Origin: Platycnemis pennipes
Lineage: Eukaryota > Arthropoda > Insecta > Odonata > Platycnemididae
Assembly (NCBI GenBank): GCA_933228895.1
Contig: OW121856.1
Location: 101,035,027-101,099,026 of the forward strand
DNA: 64,000 nucleotides
Direction of reading: 5' to 3'
This document shows, one piece after another, positions 46,961 to 57,012 of this stretch. How positions within the stretch are numbered: position 1 is the stretch's first letter; each line of letters starts with the position of its first letter. Both the position numbers and the translations under genes were made by a program. The notes under the pieces are model-generated. The model was given only the letters and a program-made list of their open reading frames with translations. It was not told where the DNA came from and searched no databases.

Positions 46961-47005
46961 CTGTTTGTGCATCTCAACGTTGAGCCCGTAGGACATTTCG
47001 TAGTA
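46961..47005 (-). CDS. gro: groucho/TLE internal exon (Q domain), 45 bp, partial CDS
   Basis: Read on the minus strand this 45-bp exon encodes exactly 15 codons, YYEMSYGLNVEMHKQ, entering and leaving in phase 0. From memory of the family, this is the central part of the N-terminal Q domain of Groucho/TLE co-repressors; the N-V-E-M spelling is the insect form and vertebrate TLEs have N-I-E-M. The Q domain is a coiled coil that tetramerises and binds TCF/Lef-type factors; Groucho is a nuclear co-repressor that acts with DNA-bound repressors and histone deacetylases. Vertebrate TLE genes carry an exon with these same limits. The acceptor is a long T-rich tract ending CCACAG, and the donor is CAG|GTGAGC. 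I searched by eye for the preceding exon (KLECEK...HYVM) and the following exon (EIAKRLN...HQQQV) and found neither, so both are probably outside the window. There is no stop or frameshift. Confidence is high in the family and in the exon borders. Confidence 0.94.
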
Positions 47006-47031
47006 CTGTGGAAAAATGTTAAAGAAAAAAT
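47006..47031 (-). promoter_or_regulatory. 3' splice acceptor and polypyrimidine tract of the groucho exon
   Basis: On the minus strand the 26 bases before the exon are almost all T/C, ending in TTTTTCCACAG. The AG lies at 47007-47006. A CTTTAAC-like sequence about 20 bases upstream could supply the branch-point adenine. This is a strong acceptor, as expected for a micro-exon that must be recognised across very long introns. Confidence 0.85.
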
Positions 47032-47039
47032 ATATTATC

Positions 47040-48685
47040 ATAGAACAAGAAATACGTAAAAATGGCATAAAATATTCCAGTACATTATTAGATCTCTTTT
47101 AGCTAGTAAGGATGTAATAATGGGGCAGAATGTAAATCCCCTCGTTTTTTTTATTATGGTGGTCATATTACAACAAAATCATTACAATGCAGAGTTATCA
47201 TCATTCACTTAACTGAAAACTTGAATGTCAGCATTTTAAATCACTGGGCTGCCAAAGCAATCTTATAATTTTATATGCAATAAAATTTACTTAAAACGAA
47301 AACTCCACTTTTTGACAAATTAAAACTGAAATTTGGCAGTATTAAACAATATATTATTATTTGAAAACAATAGTATGACCACAAAGAAAGAACTGAATTT
47401 TGAAGTATTATGAAATGTTCAAAAATACACTAACTGAACGCCATCGTCCGGTAGGACCAAGAAAAACAAATTTTGGCATTCGGTCTTTAAGAAAATGAAC
47501 TTGAAATGAGATCACACATACATGCACAAATTATACGGTGTTACATCTCCGACATGCACTCAAAACCCCAAGTCCATAGTACAGCCGATCGGCATTGGGG
47601 GGATATACAAGCGTTTAGAGCCAGGTACAGGAGCGGGTAGTTATAGAGGCGTGATAAAGTCATCCGTCCAGGGTATTCACAGGCATACGCGTTTTGACAA
47701 ACACACATCACATGCAGATTTAGCACAGTACACTGAAACGATTCCGTCCAGGGGCTCACGTAGGGACAACAATTCATGCTTTTGCAAGGGTGGTAAGCGC
47801 CAACGTGCTAGGAACAGTAGGCAAGCATTGCAACTGGTAAGGGACGATAGGGTTTGATCATTGGCGGCATTGATTCCCATGCGAAGGTGTGTATGCATGC
47901 AAATTGAGCCAGAGAGGCTCGGGGATAATGCGGCAGGCGATCAGGGGATGTAATTACGAGCGGACGCTGAAAAAAGCTAGGATGCGAAACGATTTTTCCC
48001 CACCATAAAGCACTTGCAAAACACGATGCAGGTGGAAGGAAAAAAAGCGATAAATTCACGAGATATTCAGAGAATAAAACTGAAAGAGGGAAATTCCAAA
48101 ACCCCTTTTCCCCCTCCAATGGATCAATCTGCAACGCTGGGATTCCGATAAATGAGCTGATTTCGTATTCATTTATCTGACGCGAGGCATTAAAAATATG
48201 ATCCAACCAGAGTGGGCTTGCATTACATTTTATTTTTGCTGATGAACGCACATGGACTCGCTCCGCTATTTGGATCGGAGTTTTTTCCTGCGATCCCATT
48301 CGCGAGCGTCAATATAACACTCGTACAAGCAAAATGTGGACCATGGGGTATAACTGGCGGGGATAAAACTTGATGATCGTAAACCGAAGTAGAAGGGTGC
48401 ACCTTAAAATCCGATTCTACATACACTATTGCTTCAAGTTCACAAACGTCCTAAAACGACATCCAAATGTAAAGTGGCGAAAAGAGATTTAGTTGCAATC
48501 AAGAGTTGCAATTTCAGTAAAATGCAGTGAAATTGCCTACGATACTGATTGAGAATCCGACAGAACAGAGATTACTACCTGGCTGATGACACCAACAACG
48601 TGAAGTTCACAAGTAAACCAATAATTGCACTCTTATCTTTATTATTAAATATTCAAATTAGAATTAAAGTTTCGCAAATGCTTAC
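47040..48685. other. no recognisable feature
   Basis: AT-rich to ~47.5 kb, then mixed. A 163-codon minus frame (47808-48299) and a 111-codon plus frame (47522-47857) show no recognisable domain or splice borders. Confidence 0.4.
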
Positions 48686-48868
48686 AAAAAACTTTAACGA
48701 TGTATTTTTCACACATTTTTATTTTTCAAGTTCGACACTCTCGTGTCATTATCAAGGGTACTCTAGACCTTTTTTCAGAGTACCCTTGACAATGACGCGA
48801 CAGTGTCGAAACCGGTAGGGTTTATTAATTGAATTAAAAGTGAGAAAAATACACCGTTTAAGTTTTTA
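48686..48868. mobile_element. 183-bp fold-back element with stem-GAAAC motif
   Basis: Inner arms TTCGACACTCTCGTGTCATT + ATCAAGGGTACTCT (48731-48764) and the inverse (48777-48810), with a loop AGACCTTTTTTC. Outer arms (ACTTTAACGATGTATTTTTC / CACCGTTTAAGT) pair with interruptions. In each arm, read outward, CCCTTGA(T/C)AATGAC forms a stem-loop GACAC-GAGA-GTGTC (or its GACGC version) followed by GAA(A)C. Outer ACCCT/AGGGT pairing is possible in the right arm. The form resembles a degenerate hammerhead core (CUGANGA...GAAA...GUH). Such motifs are known from Penelope-like element terminal repeats. Confidence 0.75.
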
Positions 48869-49430
48869 TTTCAGTATGTCATTCTATCACAAAGTATCTC
48901 TTGACTCGATTCAATTTGTTCGCAAAGGCTGTTTCACCGTCTATTAAATTTGTTATTGGATCGAATGCTCTCGCCAAGAGTAAATAATGCATTGAATGAA
49001 ATAAACATAGGTCGCATAACAACGAGAAATACCACAAACCAGAATGTTTCACGAAAAGTGCATGTAAACAGCCGACGTGGCTTTCACTACGAAACCTTCA
49101 TTCATTCATTCAGCTGCCGAAAAATAAGTTATAAGGAAAAAAGTGATCGGCTATCAATTAAGGGGTCAGATCATATTGTTCAACAATCTCAACGACCCCT
49201 TAGTCAAGAGAGTAAAGAGAACTTCACCTACACCAGTTCCTTCGCAAGAAAAAAATATAGTTGCTCCACTGAACCGGGGTTGGCAAAGGCTCCGGCGAGA
49301 TATAGGAGCGGCGAGCTGTCACGGAAAATAAAACGATAAAAAAAAGATAGATTAGGGACCGATCGCCGGACGAAACGGCAAACGGAGGTTGGGCGAGATA
49401 CACCGCATGTTTTTGATCGACGAACTGCCT
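48869..49430. other. no recognisable feature
   Basis: AT-rich; a 129-codon plus frame (48950-49339) without recognisable motifs. Confidence 0.4.
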
Positions 49431-49960
49431 ATCAATGGGCCAAGCGGAGAGAGATAAGGGTGGGGAAGTGGGGTTGAAAGGGAGGGGGCGGGGGAGGGAA
49501 GGGGGAGCACTGGTTGGTTCACCGAGTACTCCGCAAAGCTACCCCATCCCCCGGCCACTTCAACACGCCCGTCAAAGTGCCGTGATTTTCAGACCGCTCT
49601 CGCTTCTCATTCCATCCGTGAGTCGAGAGAGTTCTCGTGCCATCAATCGGCGAAGCATCCGCTGCACGGTCCGGCGATGAGACAGGACGAACACGCCCGC
49701 ACCGCAGACGCGTCGAACAGCAACACCCCCGCACCGCGGGTGCTGTGGGGACGTCGCGAGGGTGGGGAAGGGAGGGGGTCGTAGAGCGGGACGTGATTGG
49801 TTACGGGCTCCGGGGAGGTGTCGGGTGCAGTGCCTGGCATACACAAGCGAGGATGCGACTCTGAAGCCGAGGAAACGATTGGGAGAGGCTGGAGAAGTTA
49901 ATTCTCCACCGGATACGACAGAGGGCTGAATACTGCTCACCATAAAGATGCTCAATGATG
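49431..49960. promoter_or_regulatory. CpG-rich block with G-tracts (candidate regulatory element)
   Basis: G-tracts at 49458-49505 could form a quadruplex. 49580-49860 is CpG-dense with CACGCCCGCACCGCAGACGC and an inverted CCAAT-type GTGATTGGTTAC at ~49792-49803. Overlapping frames on both strands are composition-driven. It lies 2.4 kb upstream of the groucho exon in transcription order, so an internal promoter is conceivable. No initiator or first-exon donor could be fixed. Confidence 0.4.
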
Positions 49961-50390
49961 ATGAAATTTAGCCGCGAAACAAATGCCACAGGAGACTTTC
50001 AAATCATTATTTGTGCTCTGATGATCAATGAATTCAGTAAACTGCGAAAGCATATTATATTAATAGATGTGTTAATATGGAAGCCGGTAGGTATTTAATA
50101 ATAATTGTAAAATACAAAACAATGACGTTCAAATCCTTATTTGCCCTCATTTTAGCATGGCATTCATCGTAATATTGATTCCTGGACTGTTTTACTGAAT
50201 ACAGAAAAATAGGTTGTTTTGCGAGTTACGAAGCTCATGAAACACGCCCGAGAGTTTTAACTGGATCCACACTTCTCTAAAGGTACGACTAATAACTGAA
50301 TGGAGAAAGAACAAACATGAAAGGACGAATCAGAGGAAAAATATAGCTGAGAGGCAAAGTTCCATAGTTGGGAAAGTTACCGAAAAAATT

Positions 50391-50522
50391 AACTGATTAA
50401 AGTTAAAGTTAATCTCTGTAAAAAGTAACTGATTAAAGTTAAAGTTAATCTCTGTAAAAAGTAACTAGTTAAAGCTAAAAGGTACTTTTCTGAAAAAGTA
50501 ACAGGTTAAAGTTAAAAACAGT
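50391..50522. repeat. 36-bp tandem repeat, subterminal
   Basis: Two identical 36-bp units (50391-50426, 50427-50462) starting AACTGATTAAAGTTAAAGTT and ending TGTAAAAAGT, then a diverged 37-bp unit (50463-50499) and a partial one. Subterminal repeat of the enclosing 1.23-kb element. Confidence 0.85.
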
Positions 50523-50669
50523 AACTTTTATGTTAAAAGTTACTTTATCAGTTACTTTGGAAAACTGGATGCAGTGGTAATAGGGGCCTTGATGGTTTTC
50601 TTGTTTTGACAAACAAAGCAAACACTAAATACGGTCATTGTGGTTTTTTCCATCTAAGTATATCTATTT

Positions 50670-50905
50670 GTTTAAAAATATCTGAAGTGGGGATTTTTGT
50701 TGCAATTCCATTTTGTGTCCAGAATGTTGTTGGTCAGGTTTTCTAGTGTCTGATGAAAGAAATCGGTGATTTTTCTGAGATGGGGCTCCAATTCCAGGAT
50801 TTTTAAGTTGTTCTGAACGCATGACTTTCTGACGAACCGTGGTGCGACTGTAATTTGCCGCAAAAGATTGTTCTGAGCAGTCGAAAGTGCTTTAAGGTTA
50901 GTTTT
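50670..50905 (-). mobile_element. Jockey-like ORF2 C-terminal fragment
   Basis: Minus-strand translation LKALSTAQNNLLRQITVAPR FVRKS then VQNNLKILELEPHLRKIT. This resembles the end of Jockey-clade ORF2 (LQ..QN..LR.I..AP.YVRN..LH.DL.I....E.I). About 75 codons remain open. It lies inside the 1.23-kb insertion and is the only reverse-transcriptase-type relic here on the minus strand. Confidence 0.65.
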
Positions 50906-51603
50906 TCATATCGATCCTCACATTGCGATGTGAAGTATCCCTTCACAATTGCGAACTTGCAGTGGAAACGGCTTAGTTATATAGAGTTACAGTAGATGCT
51001 GGAGCTATGCCTGCGCACCTTTTCTCGCGTTTCACTGGGGGCTGATGTATTGACGACGCAATGTCGCCGAGTTAATGCATACGTAGACTGGCGCACTGTA
51101 ACAGATAAGTTAGTTTGAATGAACCCCTTCCCCTCGTTATCCGTCTTAGGTTTTTAGGCGACCCTTCTTCCTCGGCTTCAACTATGTAGTATTGACGACA
51201 TGATGTACCGAGCAAGGCATACGAGCCCTCCAGGATATTATCTTCGTCTGGTTTCGTGTTTTTTCGTCTGAGGGTGCATTTTAACTTTGGCGGTCACTCT
51301 CATCAGCCCCGCTTTTGTCTGGATGTATTCGTCTGGGCCTATTCATTGCATTCTTGCACAACTACCCTTGCATTCTTGGATATCCGTTTTATTTTCCCAT
51401 TTTTCTGTTGGGCAGCTATTGTGCCATTCGGACCAGTCGAAATTCGCCAAAAATTAACGAAAAAAATTAACTGAAGTTAGTTTTTTATATCCGTTAACGT
51501 ATAATTTCAAGGATTAAAAGTTTTCTCTTCTGAAAAGTAACGATTAAATGAAATAGTCAACTACATTTTTAACGATTAATTTAAATCCCAACTGCAAAGT
51601 TCC

Positions 51604-52430
51604 TACTAAAGGGCAATCAAGTGATCTTACCAAAACAATAACTGTAAATCGTGATTCTAACGAGGTAACGAATATCGTTATGCCAAATGAATATAAACCT
51701 ACCTCATACAGATCTGACCTGATAAGATTGGTAAGATGTCAAAAATACCGAATTCTCTTCAAACACCTATCAGCAACAAGTCAGAAAAATAAGAGCAGTA
51801 CCTACCACAGAAATTCTAAGGGCAAAGTTAATATCCAGATAATGCGGATTGTCTTCGATCATCTCAAATTTTCCCAGTTCATAAAGACGCTAGCGTTACA
51901 GAAAAATGCGATGAACATTTACGAAATTTAATGAGACTTTAAAACTGCATTTATTCTTATGGCAGAACGTAAAATATCGGCCGATTCTAATTCACCGAAA
52001 GACTATGCAGTGTAGATTGACAAAGTTCACAAACGTTCTTCGCCAAAATTAAACAGAAGGTCTCACACAATTTTTAATACCACTAGGGAGGGATAGCATA
52101 TGAAATCGTCCTAACCATTGCAGAGTCGATTTAAAAAAATGGAGACTTCACAGAACGCACGTCAACTTTGAGGCCTTCGAAACAAATAATCACGCTTGTA
52201 TTAGATTACGGTGAGGAAAAAAAGAAAAGTTAGGACGAACAAACTAAATAGCCGATCGGCGGCATTTCATTTGAACTATTTGGGGCGGATTGAATAAAAA
52301 AAATGAGTGGCATATACTTTTTTGTCACCCCTCATATTTATTCGTTGGCGTGAAGAGTTACGGCGTGGCAACCAACCTCCCGAGAGCGCAAATTAATCCC
52401 CGTCGAAAAATTTCAAACGTTGGACAAACT
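51604..52430. other. no recognisable feature
   Basis: AT-rich; an 83-codon frame (51680-51931) with no motif. Confidence 0.4.
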
Positions 52431-53060
52431 GGCGGAGATGGATTTCGCGGTGGCGGGCAGGGTAGGGTGGCCCCAATGGGTGTGTGGGGGTGGATTGCCA
52501 TGGGGAGGGGCGGTAGTGGGTGCAAGAGTCACTTTGGGGGGAGGGGGGAGGAAGGCCAATTGGGAGGGGGCGAGGAAGAGGAGGCGTCAGCGCTCAAAAC
52601 CGAACACTCGAACACCATCCAACACCCCCACTCCCACAAACCCCTCTCTCCAACCCCCCACACCACTTTCAACCCTCCCGATGCGACTGCTTCCCCACCC
52701 CCCTCCCCCAACACTTCCGGTCAAACTCGATCCGCCCACCCCTTTTGACTCCCACCCCATTCAACTCTGGACTATCCCTCCCCCCCCCCCCTATTCCATC
52801 CCTCCCTCCTCATCATTCGTCCCCGTCCCATTCGACTCCCGCCTCACCCCTTGACCCCCCCACACCACCGTGGGGCACGGTTCACTCTACCCCCTCCCCG
52901 TCCAACTCTCCCATCCCTCCCACGCAGACCAATCACTCCCTGTTATGGAGGCCAATAAGCCGGGCTGCGAACAGCGTGATAGCCAGCGGGGTCGCACTCA
53001 CTAACTCACTACATAGCGGTAGCCGGGCTCGTATTGAATCGTGTGTGTGTGTGTCCATTT
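52431..53060. repeat. G-rich to C-rich switch block with (GT)7
   Basis: 52440-52585 is G-rich (GGGGGGAGGGGGGAGG at ~52535-52551); 52610-52930 is C-rich (C-run at ~52779-52790); (GT)7 at 53041-53054. The 233-codon plus frame across it (52520-53221) is P/S/T/H low-complexity and rejected. Confidence 0.6.
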
Positions 53061-55800
53061 GGGTGGGGGAGGGCTCGCAGAGGGATTTAACCAAGCAACT
53101 CTTCGTGGATTGGCATTATGAATACATCGCTTTTTTCTGTTTGCCCACCTCTTTTTCGTTATTTTATTTCTCATCGCTAACAAGCGTAAATCATTCATAC
53201 GAGCACAAATATGGAGATTAATTCTTTTGCTGCCGCCCTCAACCCCCCCCCCCTCCCCAAAACCACCCTACCGCCCCCTTCCGGCATTGGGGCGTATCCG
53301 CGACCGACGAAACATAATTTTTTGATGCTTTTTTTTTTATTGGTCGATAAGTCAATATTTAAAGCGACCCCGCGGTGGTGCTGTCCCGTTTTTTTTCACG
53401 ATCCGTCTGGATTAAATTTGTCGCCAAGACATTTTTATGGGAACGCAGGCACGCTTATATATCACTGCGGATTTAGTTAATTTCAATTTTTGGCGATTTT
53501 TATGAAACGTCGAGGAACGTTTTCCTTATGACAGCGAAGGAAAAAATGCACAAATAGGGTATGGAGGAATTTGTAGAAATCACACACTGCATATGAAAAT
53601 AGATTTCTCATAAAACCCTACATGAATTACTATCGTTGAGCGACTGAGGAACAATTCAATTTCATTACACATTTAACTCGCGAAATTTTATCAGTTCTGA
53701 TACATAGGTGAAAATGTTGATTAGATTTTTCCGAAGTAGCCGAAGTGTCGTCAATCTATTTTTCTTGACGTTAGAAACGAATTAATCAAAAGAGCGCATT
53801 ACGATCCTATCGATCACGAATACAAGAATAGCGGCTACCGTGCTGATTTTTTTACGTCTATCTCACCGCAAACAACAGTAGATCTTAATCCAGAGATTAT
53901 CAATCAAGAGAAAGCAAACTTATTACAGGATAGGTTGGCGTATGTTGTCCAGTTTGAAATGCTTCTGAGAGAGGTACTCAACTGCACAAACGAATATAAA
54001 CCCCACCCTCACAAGTATATGAATATATAAAATACTCAAAATTTATTCAAAAGCATCATCAGTAAAGTACATAACTTAGAATTACTAATTTTTTGATCAT
54101 ATGGGCCTCGTGATTTCCTTACTAATATAATTTATTTATTACGCAGTATTATAAAATTCCTAGTGTACTTAAACATAGTATGTTTCGTCATGATTATCTG
54201 GCCATTTCCCACAACATGGCCTGCATGATTTTCGTTACCAATAGATAAAATTACTGTTGACACCATTTTCATTGCGATAATATGAAATTTAATTTAGACT
54301 AAATGAAATCGAAAATTTTTCGTCAAACGACAACCCTTCTCACTTATCTTTCCGCGCCATACTTGCAGACGAAATAAAGTTCATTCAATACATACGGAGG
54401 TGTGCATTGATTAACTAGTACGTTGATCGTAATTCCTATGAAGGGAAAAAATCGCAAATATTTCCTACTTTAATGCCGTGATAAGATCGGTACGGCACCG
54501 TCCCATTTCGCTCCATTATTACGTCAGAAGAGATCCATCCAGAACTTTTAAAAGAAAAAAAAAGTGCAGGGCAAGTTGGACTCTGAAATAGAAGGGAAGA
54601 CGCCGAAAACTTACGTCATGATGTTACGACGGTACAAAAAAAAGACTATCTTCGCCCGCGGTAGCGAGCAACAAACGATATAAATGGCGTGCCTAGCGAA
54701 GGGGCGCTCTTGGATGAATAAATTTCCCGCAGGCCAAAGACTAAAAAAAAATTGACGCACGAGACCCGGATGAGGCAAAAGCCATCTGGAAGGCGGATAG
54801 AGGGGTATCGCGTGACTATCAGTCGGCCGACGGTGGAAGCTCCACCAATGGATGAGAGACTAAGGGTCGAAGACTTATAGATCGCCCGGCAGCTTTCCTT
54901 GAACACTTTTTATTCCCACCCTCCTGCACTCTAAAAACGATAAGGAATCATCGAGAAACCGGGATCACGTGTCTAATGAATCCCTTTAAGCTTTTGAATG
55001 GTTGCTTTTCGCGAGAGAAGACAGGAAACAACATGAGTCAAAAGGATGGGTTCTGAACAGTAACCATGTATAATTTATATAAAATGCCAACACAAAATAC
55101 CCATTGCCCAGCTAAGAATCTTAAATTTAATAAACTAGGTAGGTACGATTTAAAATATAACAATAACTTTTCTCCCTTTCCCTACGTTGTAATTCACTTC
55201 TTTCGCCTAATTACGATACAAGTAAGGTCGAAGTTAATTTTTAGGTAGACTGCGCAAAAACTGCCAAGCTTATTTCCATGAAAATCGTAAGATTATGAAT
55301 TTTACGTACATTGGAAGCACTAAATGTTAATATATGAATTATGTGTTTGTTTTAATGTTGACGATATATTTATTTTTATAAAGATACGAATATATATATC
55401 GTACGCCGCTATATCGTACCATGGCAGTTATCGCAAAAAACTGGAGGATCGATATATCGGCTCACTGGCAGTACAACTAGTACGAAAATTCCCCAGAGGA
55501 AAAATTTGACCCTAACATGGAATTTTGAACTCTCTAAATAATTAGAAAATAGGTATGTTCTCAAAATGTCCAAATATCATAATTAGGATGTATAGTTAAG
55601 CCGAGACACATAGAAAATGTGGACGTTTAGGCACTAAAAGAGTAAAAACGCAAACAATCATGATAAAATACACAATTCATACTAGAAATCATACGTGAAA
55701 CTAGTATTTCATTTTTATATTCTTCAATCACTAGTTTGATTTTTTCTGGAAATGCGATCGACAGCGAAGATGATAACTATAGGTTGTTATCGGGTAAAAG
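53061..55800. other. no recognisable feature
   Basis: AT-rich unique DNA. C-run at ~53241-53252. ATATCG-like strings at 55360-55460 may be a faint relative of the tract at 56.5 kb. Nothing else. Confidence 0.4.
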
Positions 55801-55804
55801 AAGT

Positions 55805-56030
55805 ACGAGGCAAAAGTGAAGAGAAACCTGGCGTCGGTATTAGTCTGATTTTAACGTAAGGTTCCGAGGACATACCCAGTTTAACGTCTTATCCGATGGA
55901 AGGAGTACCGTACTTGAAGTTTTCTCTACCCAGACTCGAATTCTGGACGGTATATCAGTGAAAATTTGCCACTATTAAAACGCGTGTATTCAGAATGGGA
56001 AGTTGGTACTCCAACCACCACAATAAACCA
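55805..56030 (-). mobile_element. tRNA-derived SINE, degenerate (family S1, copy 2)
   Basis: Parallels 46311-46641 in order on the same strand: plus-strand CCTGGCGTCGGTATTAGTCT / CCCGGCGTTGGCATTAGCCT, GTTTAACGTCTTATCCGATG / GGTTAACGTCCCATCCGACG, GGAGTAC, AGTGAAAATTTGCCA / CTGAAAAATCTGCCA, GTACTCCAACCACCACA / GTACTCTAGCCACCACA. B box badly eroded, so this is an older copy. Confidence 0.7.
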
Positions 56031-56489
56031 TTCACGTTTAAGCTAATTCTCTAGATGTAGTTGAGGAGCGAAATCAAACGGAACAGATGACTCTCCGACA
56101 ACAATCTCCCGCTTTCTCTCACTAAATTGCTGCTAAGGAATCCGACCCTAGAGCACAAAAAAATGGTCCGGACTCGCAGATCCGTAACGCCCACTTGAGA
56201 GTAATCGAGGGATTCGAGCCCGACTTGATCGATTCGACCCGCTCACGTCCGACCAACCCTCGGGCCGCTTTCGAGAGAGTCGGGCCACGAAGGAAAGAGA
56301 CGGGCCGTCGATAAGAAAAAATTCGAACCCTCCGAAGAACGAGATGTTTCTTCCGCCCCGGGAATAGCCCTTTTCCGCAACCCATCCTACAGTAGATTCG
56401 AGAGTGGAAACAAAAAAAAAACAAATGCCAAACTGCTCCAACACTTCCCTCCCCACATCCCACACAACACACCCTTCCTAAACCACTGA

Positions 56490-57012
56490 GCTAGGGCTGC
56501 ACGCTAAATTATGGGACTACGATATCAACTCCATATCGGATAAACTATGGATGTCGACTTCGCGATTTAAATTTGCATTTAATGCATGATTTTACGCGAT
56601 GTCGCATATCGCTTATAGCCTGGTATCGACTGTTGCCTTTTGTCACATTTCGATCGGTATCGCAGATAGAGTGATATTGCATATCGCATACCATCGAGTA
56701 CCGAAAACTCGCGTGAATAAGTATATTGCATAATATGGAGCACAGAAGAATTACGTTGGCCTCCGTTCCCATATCCTATCACGAAATCAAGTACACCTAG
56801 GATAAATCGAAGACGATATATCGCGTCGTGAAATCAGGTGAACCTCGCATATATCGAAGGCGATATATCGCGTCGTGATGTCAAGAGCACCTCGTATATT
56901 TTGAAGACGATACATCGCGTCGTTACGCCTCGATTTATCGAAGGCGATATATCGCGTCGTGATATGAAGTACACCTCGCAGATATCGAAGACTATATATC
57001 GCAGTATGGCAC
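56490..57012. mobile_element. GATATCG-rich tract with possible GGGCTG termini
   Basis: Starts near TAGGGCTGCACGC and ends CAGTATGGCACAGCCC. The ends form a short inverted GGGCTG(N)2C, and the interior is filled with ATATCG/CGATAT strings and a 47-bp minisatellite. This suits a hAT-like element with ATATCG-rich subterminal DNA, but no target duplication or transposase was found. It shares the TATGGCACAGC edge with 27.16 kb. Confidence 0.45.
56806..57004. repeat. 47-bp minisatellite, about 4.2 units
   Basis: Units at 56806-56852, 56853-56899, 56900-56936 (10-bp deletion), 56937-56983 and a partial 56984-57004. Each starts ATCGAAG(A/G)CGATATATCGCG and continues TCGTGAT.TCAAGTACACCTC. A degraded half-unit precedes at ~56778-56805. 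Units contain the palindrome CGATATATCG. Confidence 0.9.

Larger units (their letters stand above)
50364..51593. mobile_element. ~1.23-kb insertion bounded by a 10-bp direct repeat
   Basis: GCAAAGTTCC occurs exactly at 50354-50363 and 51594-51603. Just inside, the left edge reads AGTTGGGA and the right edge TCCCAACT, an inverted repeat. Both subterminal regions are rich in GTTAAAGTTA/TTAACTTTAA strings, left tandemly arranged and right dispersed. This is a DNA-transposon layout; an 8-10-bp duplication fits hAT-like or related superfamilies. Its interior contains a minus-strand Jockey-like fragment and a 72-codon frame of no recognised identity. Confidence 0.65.

Noticed and set aside
52520..53221. 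233-codon plus-strand open frame
   Set aside because: P/T/S/H-rich composition artefact across a G-to-C switch block.
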